14,498 bases of DNA from Candidatus Uhrbacteria bacterium (GTDB lineage: Bacteria > Patescibacteriota > Patescibacteriia > UBA9934). Of the stretch, positions 1 to 6,013 are shown one piece after another. The notes under the pieces are model-generated. The model worked only from the letters and a program-made list of their open reading frames with translations, was not told the origin of the DNA and did no database searches. How positions within the stretch are numbered: the first letter of the stretch is position 1; each line of letters begins with the position of its first letter. The position numbers were made by a program, and so were the translations under genes. The DNA lies in contig DMOG01000012.1 of the NCBI GenBank assembly GCA_003453595.1, positions 1-14,498 on the forward strand, read 5' to 3'.

Positions 1-116
1 CCATGATTTGCGTATGATCCCTCAAAATGCTCTTTATATGCATCTTTAAACAAACTCTCAGATTTTTGCGATTCCGCAAGCACATGTTCTTGGACTGTTT
101 TGCTAATGTTTGACAT
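1..116 (-). CDS. Partial CDS, N-terminus of an unknown protein
   Basis: An ATG at 116 opens a minus-strand frame that runs off the left edge after 38 codons without a stop. The visible residues begin MSNISKTVQEHVLAESQ and are charged and helical in character, with no signal peptide or membrane segment. The start lies 3 bp after the stop codon of the zinc-ribbon gene at 120-353, so the two are probably co-transcribed and perhaps translationally coupled. I do not recognise the family; too little is visible to suggest a function. Confidence 0.55.
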   Translation of the reverse strand, partial: MSNISKTVQEHVLAESQKSESLFKDAYKEHFEGSYANH

Positions 117-119
117 AAA

Positions 120-353
120 CTAAACCTTTTTAATTTTCTTCTCAAACCCACACATAGAACACTTTAATATAATCATATCAGGCTCATCGACAATCTTTAC
201 TGGCACTCCGCATGATTTATTTGGGCAAAATACAACATCAGAATAAGACTCTTGCTTCCGAATTTTATCCAAAATCTTCTTCTCAACCTTCTCATTAAGC
301 ATCTGGCTCTCACGATAACGCTCTTTTTTCTCTCTTATTTCAGGACTTATCAT
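120..353 (-). CDS. Small zinc-ribbon protein, unknown function
   Basis: A 77-residue protein. Residues 1-37 are a charged, probably coiled helix rich in Lys, Glu and Arg. Residues 43-68 hold two cysteine pairs, CPNKSC (C43, C48) and CSMC (C65, C68), spaced as in a zinc ribbon, followed by a Lys-rich tail. I chose the ATG at 353. The frame stays open to a GTG at 425, but that start lies inside the terminator hairpin of the upstream tRNA gene and would add a non-zinc-ribbon, Cys-containing leader. No clear Shine-Dalgarno is visible. Zinc ribbons of this size often bind nucleic acid or protein partners, but nothing here names a specific role. It probably forms an operon with the partial gene at 1-116. 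Confidence 0.6.
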   Translation of the reverse strand: MISPEIREKKERYRESQMLNEKVEKKILDKIRKQESYSDVVFCPNKSCGVPVKIVDEPDMIILKCSMCGFEKKIKKV

Positions 354-417
354 ATACAGACATATTACTCTATCCAGACACCGACAGACAAGCCTATCAA
401 AACCCAAATAGATAAAT

Positions 418-445
418 AAAATCACCCCGTCAATGGGATGATTTT
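418..445 (-). terminator. Terminator downstream of tRNA-Arg
   Basis: On the minus strand AAAATCA pairs with TGATTTT (7 bp). It is extended by CCC/GGG across a one-base bulge, with a loop of about 7 nt. The 3' arm ends in TTTT followed by ATTTAT. It begins 2 nt after the CCA of the tRNA-Arg gene, as expected for an intrinsic terminator of that gene. Confidence 0.65.
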
Positions 446-446
446 A

Positions 447-523
447 TGGTGCGCCCGGCACGACTCGAACGTGCGGTCTACAGCTCCGCAAGCTGACGCT
501 TTATCCAACTAAGCTACGGGCGC
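447..523 (-). tRNA. tRNA-Arg, anticodon GCG
   Basis: The cloverleaf reads cleanly on the minus strand. Acceptor GCGCCCG pairs with CGGGCGC; the discriminator is A and CCA is encoded. The D stem is GCTT/AAGC and the T arm is GCACG/CGTGC with loop TTCGAGT. The anticodon loop TTGCGGA gives anticodon GCG, reading CGC and CGU as Arg. The first anticodon-stem pair is a T-T mismatch; the other four pair. The 5' half resembles bacterial tRNA-Arg genes (GCGCCCGTAGCT...). Most bacteria read CGN with an ACG anticodon converted to inosine, so GCG is uncommon. Confidence 0.88.
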
Positions 524-534
524 ATTTTTGAAAG

Positions 535-540
535 ATTGTA
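535..540 (-). promoter_or_regulatory. Possible -10 box of tRNA-Arg
   Basis: TACAAT on the minus strand lies 11 bp before the first base of the tRNA-Arg gene, at a spacing that would start the transcript a few bases upstream of it. No convincing -35 hexamer is seen at 16-18 bp in this very AT-rich stretch, so the call is weak. Confidence 0.35.
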
Positions 541-586
541 AAAATACTAAATTCTGAATTTAAATTACACTTTTTACAGCAATTGC

Positions 587-1114
587 CTATAACTTATACA
601 GCCTCCGCAACATATCTGTCAAGGCCTCGTCCTCACGGTCGAGATTTTCAAAAACATAAGGTAAAAGACTTTCTCGAATAAGATTTGGATCAGTATCTTC
701 AAGTTGAAGTGAAATTACTGGTCGCAAAGTACTGTTGAAATCTACATAAAGAACCTTAACGATCGGCGGTTCATAGACAAGCGCAAAGTCTTTTATCATC
801 TTATAGTCATAAAAAGAATCACCTACTACAATTCCCATATCTGTGATGTGTACTTGCTCTCGCTTTGGTTGCCGCATTCCATTGATAAGCATTATCACGC
901 CAGTCATCAAAACAATAATTGCAAAAAGATAGTTAGCAATCGCGATCGAATACACAAGCAGAGCTGCGGCAATAACTCCAACTATCAAATACCAAGTTCT
1001 TGATCGTTCGTGATGTTGATATTCCCATGTTTCCCATGAGACAAGCGCATTTCCGACATCAATAAGTTCGTCGTCTTGCTCGATATATTCGCGGGTTTCT
1101 TGTTGATTTGGCAT
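587..1114 (-). CDS. Two-TM membrane protein with PH-like tail, unknown
   Basis: A 175-residue protein. Residues 1-40 are acidic and contain a WETWEY motif with a following His/Arg-rich turn. Two adjacent hydrophobic helices span about 41-58 and 61-79, separated by a tight turn, so both termini are probably cytoplasmic. Residues 83-150 alternate strands (VHITDMGIVVGDSFYDY, VKVLYVDF, RPVISLQLE) and end in a helix, a pattern resembling bacterial PH-like domains that follow two membrane helices; this is inference from pattern. It is a single-gene unit: the promoter at 1132 lies just upstream and tRNA-Arg follows. The ATG has no Shine-Dalgarno and a predicted leader of about ten bases. I cannot assign a specific function. 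Confidence 0.75.
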   Translation of the reverse strand: MPNQQETREYIEQDDELIDVGNALVSWETWEYQHHERSRTWYLIVGVIAAALLVYSIAIANYLFAIIVLMTGVIMLINGMRQPKREQVHITDMGIVVGDSFYDYKMIKDFALVYEPPIVKVLYVDFNSTLRPVISLQLEDTDPNLIRESLLPYVFENLDREDEALTDMLRRLYKL

Positions 1115-1131
1115 ATTTTATATTCGTCTAT

Positions 1132-1140
1132 ATTATAGCA
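1132..1140 (-). promoter_or_regulatory. Extended -10 promoter
   Basis: TGCTATAAT on the minus strand matches the extended -10 consensus (TGnTATAAT) exactly. No good -35 hexamer is seen, which extended -10 promoters tolerate. Transcription starting about 7 bp downstream would leave only about 11 bases before the ATG at 1114, with no room for a standard ribosome binding site. Confidence 0.7.
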
Positions 1141-1252
1141 CAAATCTGTTACAGGACTTGATTAATTGTGCAATATCAGTTACTCTATTGGGGCAAATCA
1201 GACTATTCGATCATAGAATAATCTACTTTATGGAGAGGTGGCTGAGCGGTCG

Positions 1253-1282
1253 TCTGCCAGAGGCAGATCCAGCATAGCTGGA
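1253..1282 (+). repeat. 30-bp double-hairpin element, copy 1
   Basis: Two perfect 15-nt hairpins stand side by side, each with a 6-bp stem and 3-nt loop: TCTGCC-AGA-GGCAGA, then TCCAGC-ATA-GCTGGA. It interrupts the D loop of the tRNA-Ser remnant. It is 20/30 identical to copy 2 at 1298; eight of the ten differences form four compensated base pairs and the other two lie in the second loop. Confidence 0.85.
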
Positions 1283-1297
1283 AAGGCGACGGTCTTG

Positions 1298-1327
1298 CCC
1301 GCCAGAGGCGGGTCCGCCTTTGGCGGA
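1298..1327 (+). repeat. 30-bp double-hairpin element, copy 2
   Basis: Same architecture as copy 1: CCCGCC-AGA-GGCGGG, then TCCGCC-TTT-GGCGGA, each 6 bp with a 3-nt loop. It interrupts the anticodon loop of the tRNA-Ser remnant between the second and third anticodon bases. Both copies are exactly 30 bp, so reading frame through the region is kept. Confidence 0.85.
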
Positions 1328-1357
1328 AAAACTCGTAAGCATGTATTATTCACCTGT

Positions 1358-1633
1358 ATGGCATGTATTTACATACTTTTCAGTGAATCAAAGCAATGCT
1401 TTTATACGGGTTCCAGTAGAAGTGAAAATGCCCAAATAAGGTTAATTGCTCATAACTCAGGAAGAGTGCGTTCAACAAAGTCGGGAAAGCCATGGATATT
1501 AATCTATGACGAGTCACATGCTGACTATCACGATGCACGAAAACGAGAATTATTTCTCAAGACTGGGATTGGAAGAAAATGGGTAACTGAGCAATTTGGT
1601 CATTACAAAAAAGAAATACGGAGAGGTGGCTGA
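1358..1633 (+). CDS. Small GIY-YIG nuclease beside tRNA-Ser
   Basis: The 91-residue product has the order of a single-domain GIY-YIG nuclease: CIYIL at 3-7 (GIY strand), FYTGSS at 15-20 (YIG position, read YTG), Arg28 with His32 in IRLIAHNSG, then KPWILIY at 44-50, and RELFLK with Glu64 and Lys68. Tyr, Arg and Glu catalytic candidates are all present. The family cuts DNA and includes homing endonucleases and repair enzymes. I chose the ATG at 1358, which directly precedes the domain; the frame is open back to 1238 through both hairpin insertions and the tRNA-Ser remnant, so a longer product is possible. No Shine-Dalgarno is visible. The stop codon lies inside the 5' end of the intact tRNA-Ser, so the gene and the tRNA overlap by 14 bp. 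Placement between a broken and an intact tRNA-Ser suggests a homing or insertion role. Confidence 0.82.
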   Translation: MACIYILFSESKQCFYTGSSRSENAQIRLIAHNSGRVRSTKSGKPWILIYDESHADYHDARKRELFLKTGIGRKWVTEQFGHYKKEIRRGG

Positions 1634-1709
1634 GCGGTCGAAGGCGACGGTCTTGAAAACCGTAGTATCTGAAAGGGTACCGTGAGTTCGAATCTCACCC
1701 TCTCCGCCA
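1620..1709 (+). tRNA. tRNA-Ser, anticodon TGA
   Basis: A 90-nt class II tRNA. Acceptor GGAGAGG pairs with CCTCTCC, discriminator G, CCA encoded. The anticodon stem is ACGGT/ACCGT with loop CTTGAAA, giving TGA (reads UCA and related Ser codons). A long 18-nt variable arm follows, then T arm GTGAG/CTCAC with loop TTCGAAT. Its first bases overlap the end of the GIY-YIG gene, which would supply its transcript unless a promoter lies inside that gene. Confidence 0.95.
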
Positions 1710-1740
1710 TAAAATCACAACCAAAAGGTTGTGATTTTAT
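1709..1740. terminator. Bidirectional terminator, tRNA-Ser / comF
   Basis: A perfect 14-bp stem, ATAAAATCACAACC with its complement, closes an AAAA loop. It starts at the last base of the tRNA-Ser CCA and ends at the comF stop codon. The T-rich 3' arm on each strand makes it suitable to end both the plus-strand tRNA transcript and the minus-strand T4SS-comF operon. Confidence 0.85.
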
Positions 1741-2408
1741 TATCCCTTTGCCAAAGTATATTTCCAAACCTTCTGGACACCTGACTTCTCTAAAAGATTT
1801 GACGCAGCTTTGATGGTTGAACCGGTTGTCCACACATCGTCGATGAGCAAGATAGATCGAGGGAAACCCCCTCCAACTCCCCCTTCGTAAGGGGGAGGGA
1901 TCGAGATTATGAATGGGTTGTCTTTCATTTCTTTTATTCTTTCCTGCTCGCTTCTTTCTGCTTGCTTTCCTGTTTGTCTGACTCGCTTGATGATTGGGAC
2001 GACTGGTAAATCAAGTTCCTGACCTAGGAACTCTGAAATCATAACAGCTTGATCAAACCCGCGTTCGCAAAGTCGATATTGATGTAAGGCGACTGGCACA
2101 ATAGCATCAATTTTTTGCACATGAACCAAGTGTCTCAAGGTTGATAAAGTTGGTAATAGTTTTGCCCGCATAATCTCCCAAGCGCTTTGATCATAGGCAT
2201 ACTTCCAGGCGCAAATGAGTTGACGAGCAACCGGGTCGGCATATTGCCAAGAATAAATGTGAGCGTCAGACTCATCAATCTTCATTGCCCCTGGCTGCCA
2301 AAACGCAAAGCAATCACCACACAGTAGTGATCCTTCTTTATTGCACGAAACACAAAAACGCGGAAAAACCGCGTTTTTTAAAATTTGGGCAATTTCGGCT
2401 ACTCCCAC
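1740..2408 (-). CDS. comF: ComF family phosphoribosyltransferase-like protein
   Basis: 222 residues, usual for ComF. An N-terminal zinc finger (C19, C22, C30, C33) is followed by a type I phosphoribosyltransferase fold. Conserved motifs are RLCERGFDQ (112-120), TGKQAERSEQER (146-157) and the PRPP loop ILLIDDVWTTGSTI (186-199). ComF proteins are needed for DNA uptake in naturally competent bacteria and act in the cytoplasm on incoming single-stranded DNA; no enzymatic reaction is firmly established. The GTG start overlaps the end of the preceding gene by 10 bp, so comF is the last gene of the T4SS operon and is probably translationally coupled. Residues about 168-183 (PPPYEGGVGGG) are encoded by a palindromic repeat inserted just before the PRPP loop. 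A terminator-like hairpin lies within its first 20 codons. Confidence 0.9.
   Translation of the reverse strand: MGVAEIAQILKNAVFPRFCVSCNKEGSLLCGDCFAFWQPGAMKIDESDAHIYSWQYADPVARQLICAWKYAYDQSAWEIMRAKLLPTLSTLRHLVHVQKIDAIVPVALHQYRLCERGFDQAVMISEFLGQELDLPVVPIIKRVRQTGKQAERSEQERIKEMKDNPFIISIPPPYEGGVGGGFPRSILLIDDVWTTGSTIKAASNLLEKSGVQKVWKYTLAKG
1864..1899. repeat. Protein-coding palindromic repeat, copy in comF
   Basis: Core stem CTCCCCCTT-CGT-AAGGGGGAG (9 bp, 3-nt loop), preceded by AAACCCCCTCCAA. It matches the copy at 7218-7254 nearly base for base over about 32 bases. In comF it is read on the minus strand as PPPYEGGVGGGF. Confidence 0.85.
2354..2378 (-). terminator. Terminator-like hairpin inside comF 5' end
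   Basis: A 10-bp stem, AAAAACGCGG with CCGCGTTTTT, closes a 5-nt loop within comF codons of about 11-18. On the minus strand it has the A-tract, GC stem and T5 tract of an intrinsic terminator. It could attenuate read-through from the T4SS genes into comF. Coding residues across it (KNAVFPRF) fit the ComF N-terminus, so it is a structure in coding sequence and not a gene boundary. Confidence 0.5.
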
Positions 2409-2935
2409 ACAAAATCATTAACAAGCCAGCTATCTCCGTTTTTCACAAGCGTGAGCTTCATTGACTGATAACGAATAGTTGTGTTGGCTGGACTTTCGAT
2501 TGATTCTTCGCGTTGAGTCATAACTTCCAGAACTTCTTGTGTGTCTGTTATTGAAACCTGATCGATTGATAAAACTCGAGTTGAGATGCCGTAGTAAACA
2601 TCAGTATCTTGCTCTTTGCTCATTATTGTTTTGAGTTGATTTTGCAATGTGCTAGTTGCAATATCCATCACCGCATTTACATTTTCATAGTCAGCCTGAT
2701 TGGAAAAACTACCGAATCTTTCAACAAAAACGCGAGCAATGGTCGATGCTGTTGTTTCATAGGCCGTATAATCAATAACTGGCGTTTGTTGATCTTCTGT
2801 GGCCTGATCTGTTCCGGAATCAATGCTCGGCACCAAGTCAGACGAACCTGATTGCAATACCCACCAAAGTACACCAACCAAAACAACAATGACCAAAACT
2901 GCAATTCCAATCTCAATTTTTTCTTTTCTTTCCAT
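2399..2935 (-). CDS. TM-anchored NTF2-like T4SS accessory protein
   Basis: 178 residues. A short cytoplasmic KEK-rich start is followed by one membrane helix at about 8-28, an acidic Ser/Thr/Gln-rich linker to about 50, and an extracellular domain to the C-terminus. The domain begins with helices (ARVFVERFGSFSNQADYENVNAVM) and ends in strands closing with YQSMKLTLVKNGDSWLVNDFVWE, the pattern of an NTF2-like fold. VirB8 and TcpC of type IV secretion systems are bitopic NTF2-fold proteins, so a VirB8-type scaffold role is a reasonable inference but is not shown by any signature motif. It begins 6 bp after the VirB4 stop and overlaps comF by 10 bp. There is no Shine-Dalgarno. Confidence 0.75.
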   Translation of the reverse strand: MERKEKIEIGIAVLVIVVLVGVLWWVLQSGSSDLVPSIDSGTDQATEDQQTPVIDYTAYETTASTIARVFVERFGSFSNQADYENVNAVMDIATSTLQNQLKTIMSKEQDTDVYYGISTRVLSIDQVSITDTQEVLEVMTQREESIESPANTTIRYQSMKLTLVKNGDSWLVNDFVWE

Positions 2936-2941
2936 AAAAAT

Positions 2942-4849
2942 TTATTCTTTTTTTGTTCCAAATGATTCTTCAAACTCTTTTCGTGCTCGTTCAATCTCAA
3001 ACAATTGCTCAGGATTTGTGGTAATAAGCTGATCCTCATTATATGAAGCAACAATCTTAATGGCTGCATGACGCTCACCGGCAAAGAAAATTCCTTCACC
3101 GACTGCAGCCTCGAGCAATAGATATCGTTCGCTCTGGGTAAGATGAAAAGTATCAGCCACAATATCAACTCCGGCTGGCGACTGCTTCATGAGTAATTGC
3201 AAGGATGAGTTTGTCACAATAGCTTGCCCGTAAGGACTACGCAAAAAGTCATTTACATCTTGAGTGATAGTTGTAACTCCTAAGAAGTATTTACGCGCCC
3301 GTTTTACAAGCGCAAAAATAAACTTAGCTGAATCTTCATGCATTAGTAACCACCAAGCCTCATCGATAGCCAGCAATCGTTTCTTTCGACTTGATCGAAC
3401 AACATTCCAAATGTAGTTAACAATTGTATAAATAGCCATTGGTCGCAACTCATCTTCAAGATCGCGCACAGAAAAAATCACCAATTGATTATTCATCTCC
3501 ACTGTTGTTGGAGAATTAAGAAGTCCGGCAAATGTTCCTTCAGTATATTTTCTCAATCGATCAACCAAATCCCCGGCTCCTTCCATTCCATCTAAAATCT
3601 CCTGCAAATCCTGCATGATTGGATATTCAACTCCATCTAAATTCGCCAAGTCAGGAGTAATATCCTTTTTTGCATAAGCCTCGATAATTGCCCGGTCAAG
3701 CACTGAATCTTCGGTTGGAGTAAATCCTACTCGTCCGCTTTCACCAATTGGCTGGCCAATCATAATGCGCAATAAACCTTTCAATGTAATAACTGCACTA
3801 CGCAAAATATCTTCAACACCAGCTCCCTCTCCCACTGCCCGAGGCAAATCAAATGGATTGATTTTACTTTCTGAAGCCAATGAAACATTAACATAGGTTC
3901 CGCCGACAGCGTCTGACAATGTCTTGTATTCCATTTCCGGATCAATCACGATCACATCTGTTCCCATCATCATTGTACGCAAAATCTCCAGCTTAACTGC
4001 ATAACTTTTTCCAGCACCAGAAGTAGCAAAAACAACTGAGTTTGCGTTTTGTAAAGAAAAGCGATCAAAAAGAATAAGTGAGTTATTGTGACGATTTATT
4101 CCGTAAAGAATTCCGTTGTCACTGGTAAGATCTGATGAAATAAATGGGAAAGACGAAGCAATCGGCGATGTACTCATGTTAAAAGTAATCATCAGCTCAT
4201 CGTTTCCAAGTGGCAAGGTGGAGTTGAAACCTTGTTCGGCCTGATAGAATCCGCGCTTTGAATAGATAAGCTTGGTACCAAAGATTGATTCAATTTGGCC
4301 ACTGCGTTGATCCAATTCCTCCTTTGTTTTTGCATAGATCGTGATGTAAAAAGCAAACTGGAAAAAGTGCTCAATGCCTTGAGTAAGGTCGTCACGCAAT
4401 TGTTCAACATCGCGTAAAGCTGTTTCACGCACTGGATCGCGCGGTGCACCTTTTTCATTATCAGCCACAATCTGTGCTTCCAAAACTCCAGTTTTATCAC
4501 GCAATTGTTTTAAAATAACCTCAGCCTGAATTGGATAAAAGAACATGCCAATATCAATTGTTCCGTTGTAATTAATAACCGGAGCTCCCCAACCGATGTT
4601 CACATAACGAGGATAAGTGACAATAAAAAGAGTGCGGACAAATGTATCTCCAAGTTTTAAAAAGTCAGAATTAATCTGAAATGAAGCCGGAGCAATAAGA
4701 TCTCGTACTGTGATGGTCCCCTTCCGATACAAAAACTCCTCTTCAATTGTCTTTTTTTCTTGCAAAGCTTTTTCTTGCTCTAAAGTTAGAGCTCTTACTT
4801 CTTTTTCTGGCCTTTGCTTTGCTTGCAATTTTTTGACATCAATAGACAT
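2942..4849 (-). CDS. virB4: VirB4-family type IV secretion ATPase
   Basis: 635 residues. Residues 40-270 form a VirB4-type N-terminal region. Residues 270-600 form the HerA/FtsK-like motor: Walker A ATSGAGKS (275-282), VIDPEMEYKTL (301-311), Walker B RLLAIDEAWW with D496 and E497, and the TITQDVNDF motif (527-535). VirB4 ATPases sit at the inner side of the membrane and power assembly of, or transport through, the T4SS channel. The ATG at 4849 lies 8 bp after the stop of the upstream TraC-like gene. Upstream sequence is AT-rich with no Shine-Dalgarno. It is shorter than most Gram-negative VirB4 proteins (about 800 residues); the extra N-terminal material may be supplied by the separate gene at 4858. 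Walker and coupling residues look intact. Confidence 0.93.
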   Translation of the reverse strand: MSIDVKKLQAKQRPEKEVRALTLEQEKALQEKKTIEEEFLYRKGTITVRDLIAPASFQINSDFLKLGDTFVRTLFIVTYPRYVNIGWGAPVINYNGTIDIGMFFYPIQAEVILKQLRDKTGVLEAQIVADNEKGAPRDPVRETALRDVEQLRDDLTQGIEHFFQFAFYITIYAKTKEELDQRSGQIESIFGTKLIYSKRGFYQAEQGFNSTLPLGNDELMITFNMSTSPIASSFPFISSDLTSDNGILYGINRHNNSLILFDRFSLQNANSVVFATSGAGKSYAVKLEILRTMMMGTDVIVIDPEMEYKTLSDAVGGTYVNVSLASESKINPFDLPRAVGEGAGVEDILRSAVITLKGLLRIMIGQPIGESGRVGFTPTEDSVLDRAIIEAYAKKDITPDLANLDGVEYPIMQDLQEILDGMEGAGDLVDRLRKYTEGTFAGLLNSPTTVEMNNQLVIFSVRDLEDELRPMAIYTIVNYIWNVVRSSRKKRLLAIDEAWWLLMHEDSAKFIFALVKRARKYFLGVTTITQDVNDFLRSPYGQAIVTNSSLQLLMKQSPAGVDIVADTFHLTQSERYLLLEAAVGEGIFFAGERHAAIKIVASYNEDQLITTNPEQLFEIERARKEFEESFGTKKE

Positions 4850-4857
4850 AGAAAAAA

Positions 4858-5562
4858 TTAAAATCCTTCTTCAACACGCAGGTCACTTATTTTACCAAGT
4901 TCCTGAGTATCAAAGACATCTGGGTTATAAACACTGTAATAAAGTTCAATCAAGCCCTGTGTATCCAATGGTGCACTTTGCAATCCCATACTAATCAAGC
5001 CATTTTGAATAATTGAAACTCGCTGCATTAAGGCATACTTTCTCTCTTGGAACCTTTTTTCATTAAGCTTAATCACTGAGGCTGGCATAATAGCCGAAGA
5101 CAGCTTGGACATAAATCCCTTTTGTTTATCAGTAGCTGGATCATAGGGCACAACCACAAAAAACCGCTTTTGCATGATTTCGCCAAGATCAACCAGTTCA
5201 TTAACAAAGTTACGATAGTCAAGAATCTGCGTTCGCAAAAGATCATTTTTAATAGTTCGTTCCTGTTCTTTTAAAGCATTCATGTAATTATCGATATTCA
5301 TCTTACGAGATTGCACAACAATTTGAATTGAATGCTCGAGCCCATTTAAAAATTGCATGTAAGACTGGACTGTTGCTTCCTGCTCCTCTTGGCTCTTTAG
5401 CGCAAAGTTGATGCTCGAGACCATAATTACAGCACGCAATGTTCCGTCCTTAAGAACCACGGCTCCTTCACGAATCTCAGCAATATCTAAAAATCTTTGC
5501 GTTGGTGGACCAACTTTTGGTTTGGCAAGTTTCTTTGACTGCATTTCTTGTTTATTTACCAT
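4858..5562 (-). CDS. TraC/VirB4 N-terminal-like T4SS protein
   Basis: 234 residues from the ATG at 5562, without Walker motifs or membrane helices. The segment IAEIREGAVVLKDGTLRAVIMVSSINFALKS (split here only by residue count, about 28-57) and later QSYMQFLNGLEHSIQIVV match the start of TraC/VirB4-type proteins, where this domain precedes the ATPase. I chose 5562 rather than the GTG at 5595: it begins 1 bp after the PrgI stop and is preceded by purine-rich AAAAAGAAGAA. The longer start would overlap PrgI by 32 bp. A separate N-domain gene in front of a complete ATPase gene suggests a split or accessory subunit that binds VirB4 at the membrane. The family placement is from motif resemblance. 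Confidence 0.8.
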   Translation of the reverse strand: MVNKQEMQSKKLAKPKVGPPTQRFLDIAEIREGAVVLKDGTLRAVIMVSSINFALKSQEEQEATVQSYMQFLNGLEHSIQIVVQSRKMNIDNYMNALKEQERTIKNDLLRTQILDYRNFVNELVDLGEIMQKRFFVVVPYDPATDKQKGFMSKLSSAIMPASVIKLNEKRFQERKYALMQRVSIIQNGLISMGLQSAPLDTQGLIELYYSVYNPDVFDTQELGKISDLRVEEGF

Positions 5563-5563
5563 A

Positions 5564-6007
5564 TTATTCTTCTTTTTGCTGCGGATTATAGACACCGCCA
5601 GTGTTAACGATCAAAGCTAATTCTGAAAGTCTTTTACTCTCAGGTAAATCTTTATGAACAGTTGGCACAACTGGTTCTTTTTCTTCTCTTTTAAGCATTG
5701 CTCTGATTTGAGCTTCAGTTAACGACTTATCCCAAACTCGAGCCATTGGTTTTCGTAGGGTTTGCACCATGTTTAAAACAACAAAATGAAATCCTTGACC
5801 ATTAACCTTAGCAAAAGCAAAAATAACTCCCAGTGCCAAGATTGGAACCCCAAGCACAATAACCACAACAATATTTAATACAAAGCGATAAATTAAAAAT
5901 TCAATCAATAAAGTTGTCAGCAAAATTAAAAACTGTCTCATGGTGACAGGCCCAATTATTTTTGTTTCAACATCTAAGAATTGCGGTACAACAAATTGCT
6001 GTGACAT
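5564..6007 (-). CDS. prgI: PrgI-family T4SS membrane protein
   Basis: 147 residues. The N-terminus VPQFLDVETKIIGPVTMRQF is the PrgI family signature (a 'P-fid.etkiig.lT.rQ' pattern). Two membrane helices follow at about 25-44 and 46-66, then a cytoplasmic tail rich in charged residues. PrgI/TcpE/VirB3-type proteins are small inner-membrane subunits that bind the VirB4 ATPase, which fits the next two genes downstream. A promoter box lies 7 bp upstream of the ATG, so this gene may also start its own transcript, nearly leaderless. Confidence 0.88.
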   Translation of the reverse strand: MSQQFVVPQFLDVETKIIGPVTMRQFLILLTTLLIEFLIYRFVLNIVVVIVLGVPILALGVIFAFAKVNGQGFHFVVLNMVQTLRKPMARVWDKSLTEAQIRAMLKREEKEPVVPTVHKDLPESKRLSELALIVNTGGVYNPQQKEE

Positions 6008-6013
6008 ATAACT

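Larger units (their letters stand above)
1232..1332 (+). pseudogene. tRNA-Ser 5' remnant split by two insertions
   Basis: After removing two 30-bp insertions, the first 41 bases match the 5' end of the intact tRNA-Ser(TGA) at 1620 with no mismatch: acceptor strand, whole D arm, 5' anticodon stem, anticodon loop and two further bases. One insertion (1253-1282) sits in the D loop; the other (1298-1327) splits the anticodon after its second base. The next bases, TCGT, could rebuild the anticodon stem with one bulged T, but no variable arm, T arm or 3' acceptor strand follows, so it cannot make a tRNA. A GIY-YIG nuclease gene begins 26 bp later. A weak -10-like TAGAAT lies at 1214-1219. The remnant may survive as leader RNA of the nuclease gene or as the scar of an insertion. 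Confidence 0.85.

Noticed and set aside
120..425. Longer 101-residue start for the zinc-ribbon protein
   Set aside because: The GTG start falls inside the tRNA-Arg terminator hairpin; the ATG at 353 is a better start.
1232..1332. A second functional tRNA-Ser or an intron-containing tRNA
   Set aside because: No variable arm, T arm or 3' acceptor strand follows before the nuclease gene; the complete tRNA begins anew at 1620.
2677..3168. Minus-strand open frame of 163 codons overlapping virB4 and the NTF2-like gene
   Set aside because: It lies in another frame of two well-supported genes and lacks domain features.
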